A DNA stretch of 64,000 nucleotides, from positions 1 to 64,000 of the forward strand of contig CAIYZJ010000078.1 of NCBI GenBank assembly GCA_903930675.1, given 5' to 3'. Shown in pieces: positions 43,644 to 53,411 of the stretch. The stretch comes from an uncultured Hyphomicrobiales bacterium (GTDB lineage: Bacteria > Pseudomonadota > Alphaproteobacteria > Rhizobiales > Beijerinckiaceae). Position numbers and translations under genes: made by a program. Numbering within the stretch: the first letter of the stretch is position 1; every line of letters starts with the position of its first letter. The notes beneath the pieces are model-generated. The model was not told the origin of the DNA. It was given only the letters and a program-made list of their open reading frames with translations, and did no database searches.

Positions 43644-44924
43644 TCAGAAATAAAGCGAGGGCAACCACAGGGTCAGCGGCGGCCAGATGGTGATGGCCAG
43701 CAACACCACCACCAGCGGGATCAACCATGGCAGAATGGCACGCGACATGGTTTCAAACGACACATCGGCAATACGGGTGACCACAAACAGCACCACCCCG
43801 ATCGGCGGATGGATCGTGCCCAAGATCAGGTTCAGCACCATCACCACCCCGAACTGCACCGGATTGATGCCGAAACTGATGGCGGCCGGCACGAGGATCG
43901 GGATCAGGATCAGCATCGCCGCCAAGGCTTCCATGAAACAGCCGATCAGCAGCATCAGCAGGTTGGCCATCAGCAAAAAGACCAGCGGATCCTTGATCGT
44001 CTCCAGAATCATCGGGGTCAGGGTTTGCGGCAGCCTCGAGATGGAAATGCACCAGCCCAACGCCCCCGCAGCCATCACCAGCACCAGCACAAGACCGGTG
44101 GTTTCGGCCGTTTCGGCCAGAATCGGGCCGATATGCTCCCAAGTCAGGGTGCGATAGACCACAAAGCCCAGAAACAATGCATAGAGACAGGCCACGGCAG
44201 CCGCCTCGGTCGGTGTGAAAAAGCCGCCGAAAATGCCTCCCAAAATCACCGCCGGGGTCATTAAGGCAAAAAAGCCGTTCAGAAAGGTTTTTCCCACCAC
44301 TTTGAAGCCGACAAAGGCCTTGCGCGTCATGCCTTCGCGCCGCGCCACCAGCGACACCATCACCATCAGGGCCAGACCCATCAACACACCCGGAATAACC
44401 CCGGCAAGGAACAATTTGCCGATCGAGACATCCGCCGTTACCCCGTAAATCACCATCGGCAACGAGGGCGGAATGATCGGGCCTATGGTAGCCGCCGCCG
44501 CCGTGATCGAAGCCGCGGTTTCGGGCCGATAGCCCGCCTTGCGCATCGCGCGCACTTCGATGGCGCCCGCGCCCGCCGCATCGGCCACGGCAGAACCGAC
44601 CATGCCGGCAAAAATCATGCTGGTCAGGATGCTGGCATGGGCATAACCGCCGCGCACCCAGCCGATCACGGCACTGGCAAAGGCGACGATTTTATCGGTG
44701 AGTTGCGCGGCCGCCAGAATATTGCCCATCAGAATGAACAAAGGCGCGGCGATGATCGGGAAGGAATTGATCGACCCCGCCATTTTTTGCGGCAGCACCG
44801 TCACGGGCATTCCGGCGATCAACAGAAACGCCAGACAGGCCAGCCCCATCGACACGAACAGCGGCAGACCCGCCAGTATGGTGATCAACCAGACACCGGC
44901 GATTTTCAACATCATGGCAGTCAT
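43644..44924 (-). CDS. dctM: TRAP transporter large permease DctM
   Basis: A 426-residue inner-membrane protein with about twelve helices. Family signatures are MVGSAVADAAGAGAIEVRAM, IIPPSLPMVIYG and GCFMEALAAMLILIPIL near the end. It forms the ion-driven channel of a tripartite carboxylate importer. ATG 44924 overlaps the dctQ stop by 4 bp. Confidence 0.95.
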   Translation of the reverse strand: MTAMMLKIAGVWLITILAGLPLFVSMGLACLAFLLIAGMPVTVLPQKMAGSINSFPIIAAPLFILMGNILAAAQLTDKIVAFASAVIGWVRGGYAHASILTSMIFAGMVGSAVADAAGAGAIEVRAMRKAGYRPETAASITAAAATIGPIIPPSLPMVIYGVTADVSIGKLFLAGVIPGVLMGLALMVMVSLVARREGMTRKAFVGFKVVGKTFLNGFFALMTPAVILGGIFGGFFTPTEAAAVACLYALFLGFVVYRTLTWEHIGPILAETAETTGLVLVLVMAAGALGWCISISRLPQTLTPMILETIKDPLVFLLMANLLMLLIGCFMEALAAMLILIPILVPAAISFGINPVQFGVVMVLNLILGTIHPPIGVVLFVVTRIADVSFETMSRAILPWLIPLVVVLLAITIWPPLTLWLPSLYF

Positions 44925-45424
44925 GATTCTGCCCCCGCTTCGCCATTCCAATGCCGACAGAAATCAACCAGAGCCTGACCTGCCGTCACCGCACCCGCAG
45001 GCAGCAGCGGCACATACAGCCATGCCGCCGAAATCGGCATGCTGGTGGCTTCGATATCCGAATTGACCATGATCAGATGCACGCTTTTGGCGGCCACAAA
45101 TGAGCCGAACACAAACACCATCAACTCGATCAGCAACAAGCAGGGCTCGCGCATCGACTTGGGCATGTGATCTTGAAAAAAGCGGATATGGATATGGGCA
45201 TGGCGGCGCGTGGCCATCATCCAGCCCAGACAAGCCGTCCAGACCATCAGATAACCGCTGGCCTCATCCGTCCAGCTCAGGGGATAGCCGAAAGCACGCC
45301 AGAATACGCCCGCCAAAACTGTTGCCAACAGGGCAACGACAAACAGCTTGGCCAAGCCGACAATCCATGAGTCCAACACTGCCATGGCCCGTTCAAGACC
45401 GGCAAAAATAGACCGAAGCGTCAT
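44921..45424 (-). CDS. dctQ: TRAP transporter small permease DctQ
   Basis: A 167-residue protein with four helices, typical of DctQ. The signature region is WTDEASGYLMVWTACLG followed by ATRRHAHIHI. AGGGGA precedes ATG 45424, just behind a strong hairpin in the leader; the frame remains open upstream but overlaps dctP in antisense-unlikely fashion and is not used. Confidence 0.93.
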   Translation of the reverse strand: MTLRSIFAGLERAMAVLDSWIVGLAKLFVVALLATVLAGVFWRAFGYPLSWTDEASGYLMVWTACLGWMMATRRHAHIHIRFFQDHMPKSMREPCLLLIELMVFVFGSFVAAKSVHLIMVNSDIEATSMPISAAWLYVPLLPAGAVTAGQALVDFCRHWNGEAGAES

Positions 45425-45437
45425 CGCAATCCCCTTT

Positions 45438-45459
45438 TGCGGGGCCAAACAGCCCCGCA
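45438..45459 (-). promoter_or_regulatory. intercistronic hairpin between dctP and dctQ
   Basis: TGCGGGGC and GCCCCGCA form a perfect 8-bp stem with a 6-base loop, in the 56-bp gap after dctP. On the coding (minus) strand it is followed by AAAAGGGG, not a T-run, so it is not a classic terminator. It probably protects the dctP message so that more binding protein than permease is made. Confidence 0.7.
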
Positions 45460-45480
45460 CAGTCTGCTTGTGACCAGCCC

Positions 45481-46473
45481 TTACAGGGCTGCCAGCCCGT
45501 CGAACGTGCCTTTGCCCCAGCGTTCTTCGAATTTTTTCGGCACTGTCGCCATCACAGGCTTGCGCCAATCGTCGACCTTCGCCTCGACCACCGTCATGCC
45601 CTGACCCTTGAGCGTGCTGACAAGACTGGCTTCCTGCGAGAGCAATTCCTTGTCCTGCCATGCCGCACCGGCATTAAACGCTGCTTCGACAATGGCACGG
45701 TCAGCGGCAGGCAGGCCCTTCCAGAAGGCATCGTTCACGATGATCATGCGCGGGGTAATGATATGTTCGGTCAGGACCAGATATTTCTGGACCTCGAACA
45801 GTTTGGCGCTCTGGATGGTCGGAAGCGGGTTTTCCTGCCCGTCAACCGCACCCTGCGACAGGGCCAGATAGAGTTCGGGAAAGGCAATCGGTGTGGCGCG
45901 CGCCCCCCATGCCTCGGCCATCGCCAAAAACACATCGACCGCCGGAACCCGCAATTTGAAGCCCTTCATATCGTCGGGGGATTGCACATTCTTGCTGCCC
46001 GATGTCAGGTGCCGCTTGCCGTAATAGGTGACATTGAGCATGCGCATGCCGCGCTTGGCAACCAGCTCGGTATTGAGCTTTCCCATCAAAGGCGACTGGT
46101 TGATTTTGGCGAGATGGGCGGCATCGCGCCACAGATAGGGCGCCTCGATCACCGACAATTGCGGCAGAAAGGCACTGAGCGCCCCCGCCCCGTCGGTGGT
46201 CAGATGCAGGGCACCGGCAGAGACGGATTCGATCATGTCCTTGCCCGAACCCAGCTGGCCATTGGGGAACAGCTGGATATCGATGCGCCCGCCGGATTTT
46301 TCCTTGACCTCTTTGGCGATGCGTTCGGCCATTTGCACTTGCGGATGGGTATTGGCGAGCAATTCGCCCCAGCGGATCACAGTGGCTTGCGCCCGTGCGC
46401 CGATCGACGGCATCGCCAAAGCCGCACTGGCGGCACCCAAGGTAAATACGCGACGTGAAACTGAAGTGGTCAT
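45481..46473 (-). CDS. dctP: TRAP transporter substrate-binding protein DctP
   Basis: A 330-residue periplasmic binding protein. The N-terminus has a Tat-type signal (SRRVFTLGAASAALAMPS). Family segments are LFPNGQLGSGKDMIESV, FKLRVPAVDVFLAMAEAWGA with the substrate-binding Arg in KLRVP, and GAVDGQENPLPT. Ligands of this DctP group are mostly C4-acids or sugar acids. ATG 46473 follows GGGAGAG. It is the first gene of a leftward TRAP operon. Confidence 0.93.
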   Translation of the reverse strand: MTTSVSRRVFTLGAASAALAMPSIGARAQATVIRWGELLANTHPQVQMAERIAKEVKEKSGGRIDIQLFPNGQLGSGKDMIESVSAGALHLTTDGAGALSAFLPQLSVIEAPYLWRDAAHLAKINQSPLMGKLNTELVAKRGMRMLNVTYYGKRHLTSGSKNVQSPDDMKGFKLRVPAVDVFLAMAEAWGARATPIAFPELYLALSQGAVDGQENPLPTIQSAKLFEVQKYLVLTEHIITPRMIIVNDAFWKGLPAADRAIVEAAFNAGAAWQDKELLSQEASLVSTLKGQGMTVVEAKVDDWRKPVMATVPKKFEERWGKGTFDGLAAL

Positions 46474-46601
46474 GTTGGTCTCTCCCTGTTCTAGGGCCGG
46501 ATTGATCATCCGACGCGTGATTGAGGGTCAGCCTAGCCGCAGTTTGCGTGCCCGTCATTCATCTTTTTCAAGATTTATTGCTTTTAAGGGCACAAAAGCC
46601 G

Positions 46602-47090
46602 TTACGGACAAACCCAGCGGCGAAACGGCTGTCCGCGCCCGTCCATCCATGTTTCAAGCTGGCATTGCGGGCCGGGCTGGACCCAATATTGCCCGCGCAG
46701 GATGATGCGCTGGCGGTCCCAGCCGGGAATCACCGGCTCCGCCCAGTTCGGCTCTGGCTGGTAGGACGGCGAGGGGCGGTTGTCATAAGGGGGCCGCGAC
46801 CTGTTGGGATCGATGATGATGACCGGCTGGCCGTTCTGGCGTTGCTGCTCGATCCATTCCTCGCGGCGGCGGCGTTCGTCCTGTTCGCGGCGGTAGCGCT
46901 CTTCCTCGCGCTGCTGGTCCTGCACGCGCTGCTCGATCTCGCGGCTGCGCTCCTGGATCTGGCGTTGCTGGTTCTGGATATCCTGATTGAGCTGGCGACG
47001 GGAATCAGGCGTGGTTTGGGCAAAACCGGTTTGCAACCCAGCCAGCGCCGTGATGACCAAAAAAGCAAACACCACCATACAACGAGCCAT
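46602..47090 (-). CDS. secreted Gln/Arg-rich coiled-coil protein, function unknown
   Basis: A 162-residue protein with a signal peptide (about 1-24, ending GFAQ). A Gln/Glu/Arg-rich helix (about 30-85) is a likely coiled coil. The Pro-rich linker with VIIIDPNRSRPPYDN is followed by a C-terminal unit holding Cys pairs (CQLETWMDG, RRWVCP). No family recognised. GTG 47093/ATG 47090 follow AAGGG. It lies 87 bp after the SdhAF4-like gene on the same strand. Confidence 0.68.
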   Translation of the reverse strand: MARCMVVFAFLVITALAGLQTGFAQTTPDSRRQLNQDIQNQQRQIQERSREIEQRVQDQQREEERYRREQDERRRREEWIEQQRQNGQPVIIIDPNRSRPPYDNRPSPSYQPEPNWAEPVIPGWDRQRIILRGQYWVQPGPQCQLETWMDGRGQPFRRWVCP

Positions 47091-47177
47091 CACAACACCC
47101 TTTCAACGCCACAACGCGGTTCAGAATATCAGAAACACAGGGCGGTTGAAATATTGTGCGTATCCAATCGACTTCGG

Positions 47178-47417
47178 TTAAAAATCGCTGGCAATGCCCT
47201 TCACTTCCCAATCGCCGTATCGCACGGCCTCGGGGCCATCGCGGCCGTTGATTTCGCGGATCGGGGCAGCGGAAGCGGCTTGCCGGTCGTAGGCGTGGCG
47301 GCGGGCTTCGGCCTCGGCCAGCGCGCGTTGGGCGGCGGGGGTCAGGATTTTGGGTGGGGCCGTTTCGGCACCGGGTTGCCCATTGGCTGTGTCCGGTGCG
47401 GATGGATCTTGGCTCAT
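47178..47417 (-). CDS. DUF1674 / succinate dehydrogenase assembly factor 4-like protein
   Basis: A 79-residue protein whose C-terminus, INGRDGPEAVRYGDWEVKGI followed by ASDF, matches the DUF1674 signature (G-PEP-RYGDWE-KG--DF). The mitochondrial member SdhAF4/Sdh8 chaperones the flavoprotein subunit of succinate dehydrogenase. The N-terminal half is Ala/Pro-rich and disordered. ATG 47417 follows GAGGGAG. Divergent from rsmB with 134 bp between, an arrangement seen in other alphaproteobacteria. Confidence 0.88.
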   Translation of the reverse strand: MSQDPSAPDTANGQPGAETAPPKILTPAAQRALAEAEARRHAYDRQAASAAPIREINGRDGPEAVRYGDWEVKGIASDF

Positions 47418-47551
47418 GCGGCACTCCCTCAACTCGGCAAAAGGACCCTTTGACGATCTCTGCCAATTCTATCCTTGCCAATATCCGGCTGAAAAGGCGA
47501 TACACAAAGAGTACAGATGGTTATTCTGACCGTCCCGTCAAGGACCGACCG

Positions 47552-48928
47552 ATGACAAGCAATTCCGACGCGCCCGCAGCCCGCGCTGCCGCCCCCAAAA
47601 AGCCGGTCCGCCGCAATGACACCAACGCCCCCGGTCTGGCGGCACGGCGCGTGGCCTGTCAGGTGTTGTGGGACGTGCTGCACCGGCGGCTGCCGCTCGA
47701 CGAGACACTCGACAAAGCGCTGGGCGATGACCGCGTGCCCGAGCGCGACCGTGGCTTGACCCGCGCTCTGGCCACCTCGGCCATCCGCCATCTGGGCACG
47801 ATCCGCAAGGCGATCAATGAGCGGTTGAGCGACAACAAACTGCCCGCCAAGGTCGCCGAGCTCGAGCCTTTGCTGATGATCGGGGCGACGCAATTGCTGT
47901 TTCTGGATGTGCCCGACCATGCCGCTGTCGATATGATGGTGCGCGCAGCGCGCGATAACCAGCGCACTCTGCCCTATGCCAAGCTGGTCAATGCGATCTT
48001 GCGGCGGATTTCACGCGAGAAAGAGGATATTCTGGCGGAAATGACGCCGTTTCTCGATCTGCCGGACTGGCTGGGCCAACGCTGGGTGCGCCATTACGGA
48101 GAAGAGAAGGCCGCCCTGATCGCCGCCGCCTGCCGTCGCGAGGCCTCGATCGATCTGACCGTCAAAGCCGATCCGGCCCATTGGGCCACCGAGCTGTCGG
48201 CCCATCTGCTGCCCAATGGCAGCCTGCGTCTGGCCGACCGCAGCCCGATCGGCACCCTGCCCGGCTATGCGGAGGGAGCATGGTGGGTTCAGGACATGGC
48301 CGCCAGTCTGCCTGCCCGCCTGCTGCAAGTGAAAGCAGGAGAACAGGTCGCCGATCTGTGCGCGGCACCGGGTGGCAAGACCGCACAACTGGCGGTCTCG
48401 GGCGCGGATGTGCTGGCAGTCGACCGCTCGGCCGCCCGTCTGAAAGTGCTGGAGACCAATTTCTACCGGCTCGGCCTCAAGACCGACATCAAGGTCCATG
48501 ATGCGGCAACACTTGAGGCCGGACCCTTTGATGCCATTTTGCTGGATGCGCCCTGTTCGGCCACCGGCACGCTGCGCCGCCATCCCGATGTGGCCTGGAC
48601 CAAAACCTTTATGGACATCGGCAAATTGGCCGAGTTGCAAAAACGTCTGCTCGACCATGCGCTGACCTTGCTCAAACCGTCGGGCCGACTGGTCTATTGC
48701 ACATGCTCGCTGGAGCCCGAAGAAGGCGAGGCGCAGATCGAAGCTTTGCTCAAACGCAATCCGCGTGTGGCGCGCTGGGCTTTTACCGCTGATGATGTTC
48801 CCGGTCTTGCGCAAGCGCTGACCCCGCAAGGCGATTTGCGGATACTGCCCTTTATGGGGGATTTCGGACCGGATACCGCGACAGGAATCGACGGTTTCTT
48901 CATCGCCCGTTTACGTTCTCTGGACTAA
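47552..48928 (+). CDS. rsmB: 16S rRNA (cytosine-967-C5)-methyltransferase RsmB
   Basis: A 458-residue enzyme. The N-terminal NusB-like RNA-binding domain spans about 30-165, and the SAM-dependent methyltransferase domain about 235-455. SAM motif is LCAAPGGKTAQLA. The two catalytic-loop cysteines occur in DAPCSATG (C335) and YCTCS (C385). ATG 47552 follows AAGGA with 7-bp spacing. It begins the rsmB-heparinase-purH group. Confidence 0.93.
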   Translation: MTSNSDAPAARAAAPKKPVRRNDTNAPGLAARRVACQVLWDVLHRRLPLDETLDKALGDDRVPERDRGLTRALATSAIRHLGTIRKAINERLSDNKLPAKVAELEPLLMIGATQLLFLDVPDHAAVDMMVRAARDNQRTLPYAKLVNAILRRISREKEDILAEMTPFLDLPDWLGQRWVRHYGEEKAALIAAACRREASIDLTVKADPAHWATELSAHLLPNGSLRLADRSPIGTLPGYAEGAWWVQDMAASLPARLLQVKAGEQVADLCAAPGGKTAQLAVSGADVLAVDRSAARLKVLETNFYRLGLKTDIKVHDAATLEAGPFDAILLDAPCSATGTLRRHPDVAWTKTFMDIGKLAELQKRLLDHALTLLKPSGRLVYCTCSLEPEEGEAQIEALLKRNPRVARWAFTADDVPGLAQALTPQGDLRILPFMGDFGPDTATGIDGFFIARLRSLD

Positions 48929-49007
48929 GGTAGAGACTGGCAGAGGCTGTTTGGCGTGGTTTTGCGTCCGATCGGGCTTTGCCGTTGGCAGATAAGAGGA
49001 TGATGCT

Positions 49008-50705
49008 TTGAAGACAACAGCCGAACAACGCGGCTGGAGATACCGGGTTTTTCAAAGTCGTGAACAGGCGCTGACAGTCTGGTTCTGGCTCACTCATCCT
49101 TTTGCCTTTTTGCGTGGTTGGCCCCGTCTGGGTGCGATCAACCGGATTGTGATTGCCCCGCAGGATCTGCGCACCAGCGATCCCACCGCTGCCACCGATA
49201 TTTATTCGGGCTATTTTTCCTTTGCAGGCAAAGCCTTGAGTTCGGGTGGCCGCTCGCCTTTCTCGCTTGCCGCTGTGCCGATCGGCTGGTCGGAAGAATT
49301 GATGGGCTTTGGCTGGCTGCGGCATTTGCGTGCCGCCGATTCCGCCCTGACGCGCGCCAATGCCCGCGCCCTGATCGACGACTGGATCTTGCTGTGCAAG
49401 CCATCGAATGCTCTGGCGTGGGAAACCGGCATCACCGCACGCCGGTTGATGTCATGGATCAGCCAATCACCATTCGTGCTCGAAGGGGCGGATCAGGAAT
49501 TCTACAAACGGTTTGTCAAAAGCATCCGCAAGCAGAGCGATTATCTGTCCAAATTCATCCATGAATGCCGCTCGCCCGAACGGCGTCTGCGGGCCTGCAT
49601 CGCTTTGTGCTATGTCGCTTTGTCGACCCAAGCCTCGACGCGCCATCTCAACCGCGTCTCGCGTCAGATGGGGCAGGAACTCAACCGCCAGATTCTGGCC
49701 GATGGCGGCCATATCAGCCGCAATCCGGCTTTGCTGATCGAATTGCTGGCCGATTTGCTGCCCTTGCGACAGGTCTATGCCTCGCAAAATGTCACGCCGC
49801 CGCAGGCTTTGTTGAACGCCATCGACCGGATCGGCCCGATGTTGCGGCTGTTTCGCCATATGGACGGCAATCTCGCCCTGTTCAACGGCATGGGCTCTAC
49901 CCCGACCGATCTTGTGGCCACGCTGATTGCCTATCAGGATGCGCTGGCCCATGCGATGGAAAATGCCGAACCGTCGGGATATCAGCGCCTGCAAACGGGT
50001 CCGCATGTGCTGATGATGGATTGCGGGCCGGTGCCTGCGGTGACCTATGCCGGATTTGCCCATGCCGGTTGCCTATCCTTCGAATATTCGGACGGTTCCC
50101 AACGCCTCATCATGAATTGCGGGATGCCGCTGCAGGACAATGACGAGTGGCGGAGTGCGGCGCGGTTGACACAGGCCCATTCGACGGTGGGAATCGGTTC
50201 GGCCTCCTCCGCGGCTTTTGCTCCCGGTTCCAGCGTTGACTGGCCGCGCTCGCCACCATTGTTGAGTGGCGCAGAACATGTGTCGGTTGTGCGCGGGCAA
50301 AACGACGACGGATTGACGCTGACTGCCCGTCACGACGGCTATCGCCGCTCATATGGCATTGATCACCAGCGAATCATCACCCTGTCAGAGGCCGGAACCC
50401 TGTTCGGCGAGGATCATCTTCTCATCCATTCGGCCAATCGCGCCCATAAAATGGATGATGAATATCATGTGCGTTTTCACTTGCACCCTGCGCTCGAGGT
50501 CATCCTCGATGCCTCATTGCATCAGGCCACCTTGCGCGGGCCCGACAGCCGCCGTTGGGCGTTTATCAGTGCCGATGCGCCGATTTATGTCGAGGAAAGC
50601 ATTATTTTTGCAACGCCGGACGGCGGGCGGCGCTCGTTGCAACTGGTTATGCGCGGGCGTTTCCGGGATACGGCCGTGATGCGCTGGGAATTGCGCAAGG
50701 TCTGA
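49008..50705 (+). CDS. heparinase II/III family protein
   Basis: A 565-residue protein found between rsmB and purH in many alphaproteobacteria. The N-terminal alpha/alpha toroid (about 1-330) contains [16 protein letters not shown] and [17 protein letters not shown]. The C-terminal beta-sandwich heparinase II/III-like domain (about 360-560) contains [19 protein letters not shown] and [10 protein letters not shown]. There is no signal peptide, unlike secreted lyases, so its polysaccharide substrate is unclear. TTG 49008 is supported by AGAGGA six bases upstream; no in-frame ATG is near. Confidence 0.88.
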   Translation: MKTTAEQRGWRYRVFQSREQALTVWFWLTHPFAFLRGWPRLGAINRIVIAPQDLRTSDPTAATDIYSGYFSFAGKALSSGGRSPFSLAAVPIGWSEELMGFGWLRHLRAADSALTRANARALIDDWILLCKPSNALAWETGITARRLMSWISQSPFVLEGADQEFYKRFVKSIRKQSDYLSKFIHECRSPERRLRACIALCYVALSTQASTRHLNRVSRQMGQELNRQILADGGHISRNPALLIELLADLLPLRQVYASQNVTPPQALLNAIDRIGPMLRLFRHMDGNLALFNGMGSTPTDLVATLIAYQDALAHAMENAEPSGYQRLQTGPHVLMMDCGPVPAVTYAGFAHAGCLSFEYSDGSQRLIMNCGMPLQDNDEWRSAARLTQAHSTVGIGSASSAAFAPGSSVDWPRSPPLLSGAEHVSVVRGQNDDGLTLTARHDGYRRSYGIDHQRIITLSEAGTLFGEDHLLIHSANRAHKMDDEYHVRFHLHPALEVILDASLHQATLRGPDSRRWAFISADAPIYVEESIIFATPDGGRRSLQLVMRGRFRDTAVMRWELRKV

Positions 50706-50859
50706 GATAGGGCCCGCCCGTCAATCAGTTCCACCCTTGCCCTTCACCAGTCAAGCGGCAGCCATACAGCAAAGCGGGGTCTTGAACCCTTTGACCCCAA
50801 GTCAGGTCGTGCTATGCCCCTGCCAGTTCGATATTCGCCTGTTTGCAGGAATGAGCCTT

Positions 50860-52452
50860 ATGCCTCTGGATCTTCGTCGCGTCACCCGTGCCATGCTGTC
50901 GGTTTCCGACAAAACCAACCTGATCCCTTTTGCCCGGGCTCTGCATGATCATGGCATCGAGCTGATCTCGACCGGCGGAACCTGTCAGGCGATCAAAGAG
51001 GCCGGATTGCCGGTGCAGGATGTATCGGATATCACCGGTTTTCCCGAAATGATGGACGGGCGGGTCAAAACCCTGCATCCGAAAATCCACGGCGGTCTGT
51101 TGGCCATTCGTTCCAACCCCGTGCATCAGGCCTCGATGCTGGCCCACGGCATCGGTGCCATCGACCTGTTGGTGGTCAATCTCTATCCGTTCGAACAGAC
51201 GGTCAAAGCGGGCAAGCCCTATGATGACTGTATCGAAAACATCGATATCGGCGGTCCGGCGATGATCAGAGCCGCCGCCAAAAACCATCCAGATGTCGCC
51301 GTTGTGGTGGAAGCAAACGATTACGACAAGATTCTGGCCGAATTGGCGGATCATGACGGATCGACCAGCCTGCCTCTGCGGCGTGCCCTTGCCGCCAAGG
51401 CCTATGCCCGCACCGCCGCCTATGATGCCGCCATTTCCAACTGGTTCGCCAATGAATTGGGCAATGAAACTCCCGATTACCGCGCATTCGGCGGCCATCT
51501 GTCCGAGGTGATGCGCTATGGCGAAAATCCGCATCAATCGGCGGCTTTCTACCATGCGCCCGAACAGCGTGCCGGTGTGTCGACGGCCAGACAGGTGCAG
51601 GGCAAGCAGCTCTCCTACAACAATATCAACGATACAGACGCCGCATTTGAAGCGGTTTCCGAATTCAACCCCGCCCGGGGTCCGGCCGTGGTCATCGTCA
51701 AACATGCCAATCCCTGTGGCGTCGCCATCGGCCCCTCGTTGCGCGAGGCCTACCAGAAGGCACTGGCCTGCGATCCGGTCTCGGCCTTTGGCGGCATCGT
51801 CGCCCTCAATGGCCGTCTCGATGCGGAAGCCGCAAGAGCCATTGTCGAGATTTTCACCGAAGTGATCATCGCCCCCGAGGCCGATGACGAGGCGATTGCG
51901 CTGATTGCCGCCAAAAAGAATTTGCGGCTGTTGCTGACCGGCGGTCTGCCCGACCCGCGGGCCAAGGGTCTGGTGTTGCGCAGCGTGGCGGGCGGTTTTC
52001 TGGCGCAGGCCCGCGACAATGCCGTGGTCGATGACATGACCTTGAAGGTCGTCACCAAACGCGCCCCGAGCGAGCGCGAACTGGCCGATCTGCGCTTTGC
52101 CTTCCGTGTCGCCAAGCACGTCAAATCCAACGCGATCGTCTATGCCAAAGACGGTGCGACGGTCGGTATCGGCGCGGGACAGATGAGCCGCGTCGATTCC
52201 TCGCGCATTGCCGCGTGGAAAGCCGGTGAAGCGGCCCGCAATGCCGGACTGTCCGAATCGCTGGCCAAGGGTTCGGTTGTCGCCTCCGACGCATTCTTCC
52301 CCTTTGCCGACGGCCTGCTGGCCGCCGCCGAAGCGGGTGCGACAGCGGTGATCCAGCCGGGCGGCTCGATGCGCGACGACGAAGTGATCAAGGCCGCCGA
52401 TGATGCAGGGCTGGCGATGGTGATGACCGGCTTCCGGCATTTCCGCCACTAA
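50860..52452 (+). CDS. purH: bifunctional AICAR transformylase / IMP cyclohydrolase
   Basis: Catalyses the last two steps of IMP synthesis; 530 residues. The N-terminal cyclohydrolase domain (about 1-155) has the MGS-type pocket ISTGGT and [15 protein letters not shown]. The formyltransferase domain (about 175-530) has the catalytic KHANPCGVA and [15 protein letters not shown] 50860 has AGGA nine bases upstream; ATG 50851 and the open frame to 50737 are less likely. Confidence 0.96.
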   Translation: MPLDLRRVTRAMLSVSDKTNLIPFARALHDHGIELISTGGTCQAIKEAGLPVQDVSDITGFPEMMDGRVKTLHPKIHGGLLAIRSNPVHQASMLAHGIGAIDLLVVNLYPFEQTVKAGKPYDDCIENIDIGGPAMIRAAAKNHPDVAVVVEANDYDKILAELADHDGSTSLPLRRALAAKAYARTAAYDAAISNWFANELGNETPDYRAFGGHLSEVMRYGENPHQSAAFYHAPEQRAGVSTARQVQGKQLSYNNINDTDAAFEAVSEFNPARGPAVVIVKHANPCGVAIGPSLREAYQKALACDPVSAFGGIVALNGRLDAEAARAIVEIFTEVIIAPEADDEAIALIAAKKNLRLLLTGGLPDPRAKGLVLRSVAGGFLAQARDNAVVDDMTLKVVTKRAPSERELADLRFAFRVAKHVKSNAIVYAKDGATVGIGAGQMSRVDSSRIAAWKAGEAARNAGLSESLAKGSVVASDAFFPFADGLLAAAEAGATAVIQPGGSMRDDEVIKAADDAGLAMVMTGFRHFRH

Positions 52453-52506
52453 ACTGTTTGCGCCAGATCATTGCAGCAAAACGTTTGCAGGTTTAGAATT
52501 GCCCCT

Positions 52507-53238
52507 ATGTTGCGCTTCGCCAATCCCACGCTGTTTCTCAAACTTGTCCGCTGGCTGATACCGCTGGCAGCGGGTGCGAGTGCCGTTTTGCTGGCTTGGG
52601 GGCTGTATCTGGTGTTTGCTGTTTCGCCCGAGGATTACCAGCAGGGCGCGACCGTACGGATCATGTATATCCATGTGCCCGCCGCATGGCTGGCATTGTC
52701 GTGCTATTCGCTGATGGCGCTGTCGTCGGTCGGTTCGCTGGTCTGGAAACATCCGCTGGCCGATGTCTCGGCCAAGGCGCTCGCGCCGATCGGCGCGGCT
52801 TTTACCTTTTTATGCCTTGTCACCGGTGCGCTGTGGGGCAAACCCATGTGGGGCACATGGTGGGTGTGGGATGCGCGTTTGACCTCTGTACTGGTCCTGT
52901 TTCTGGTCTATTGCGGCATTATGGCGCTGTGGACCGCCTTTGACGATCCGGCGCGCGCCGCGCGCCCCGTGGCCATTCTGACCCTGTTCGGCTTTATCAA
53001 TGTGCCGATTGTCAAATTCTCGGTCGATTGGTGGAACACCCTGCACCAACCTGCCAGCGTGTTCCGCTTGGGCGGGCCCAGCATCGATCCGAGCATGCTG
53101 ACGCCGCTGTTTGTGATGGCGGGGGGTGCCACCGCGCTGATGCTGGCCTTGCATCTGGCAGGCATGCGCACCGAGATCATGCGCCGCCGCGTGCGAAACC
53201 TCTCGCAGCAACTGGCCCGACAGGACGGCGGGTCATGA
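52507..53238 (+). CDS. ccmC: haem exporter/handling protein CcmC
   Basis: A 243-residue inner-membrane protein with six helices. The tryptophan-rich motif WGTWWVWDARLTS (from about 116) and flanking histidines (HVPAAW, about 58) are the haem-handling site. CcmC loads haem on CcmE during cytochrome c maturation. No Shine-Dalgarno sequence is clear before ATG 52507. It is followed without gap by ccmD and ccmG; ccmA and ccmB do not precede it. Confidence 0.95.
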   Translation: MLRFANPTLFLKLVRWLIPLAAGASAVLLAWGLYLVFAVSPEDYQQGATVRIMYIHVPAAWLALSCYSLMALSSVGSLVWKHPLADVSAKALAPIGAAFTFLCLVTGALWGKPMWGTWWVWDARLTSVLVLFLVYCGIMALWTAFDDPARAARPVAILTLFGFINVPIVKFSVDWWNTLHQPASVFRLGGPSIDPSMLTPLFVMAGGATALMLALHLAGMRTEIMRRRVRNLSQQLARQDGGS

Positions 53239-53411
53239 TGGACACACCGCATGCAGGCTATATTCTGGCATCCTATCTGCTCGCCGGTGTGATTGTTGCC
53301 GGATTGGTGCTGCTGGCCGTTCTCGATGACCGCGCCCAGCGCAAAGCTCTTGAAAAGCTCGAAGCGCAGGGTCTGCGCCGCAGATCGTCCGGCCAAACCG
53401 GGGTGCAGTGA
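53235..53411 (+). CDS. ccmD: haem exporter subunit CcmD
   Basis: A 58-residue single-helix protein (helix about 9-30) beginning MMDTPHAGYILASYLLAG, followed by a charged RAQRKALEKLEAQG tail. This is the standard CcmD pattern. CcmD stabilises the CcmC-CcmE complex. Its ATG overlaps the ccmC stop and its stop overlaps the ccmG start (TGATG), so all three are coupled. Confidence 0.92.
   Translation: MMDTPHAGYILASYLLAGVIVAGLVLLAVLDDRAQRKALEKLEAQGLRRRSSGQTGVQ

Noticed and set aside
50812-52449. A 545-codon open frame antisense to purH
   Set aside because: It mirrors purH, whose catalytic motifs are all present on the plus strand. The antisense product has no recognisable pattern and no ribosome-binding site.
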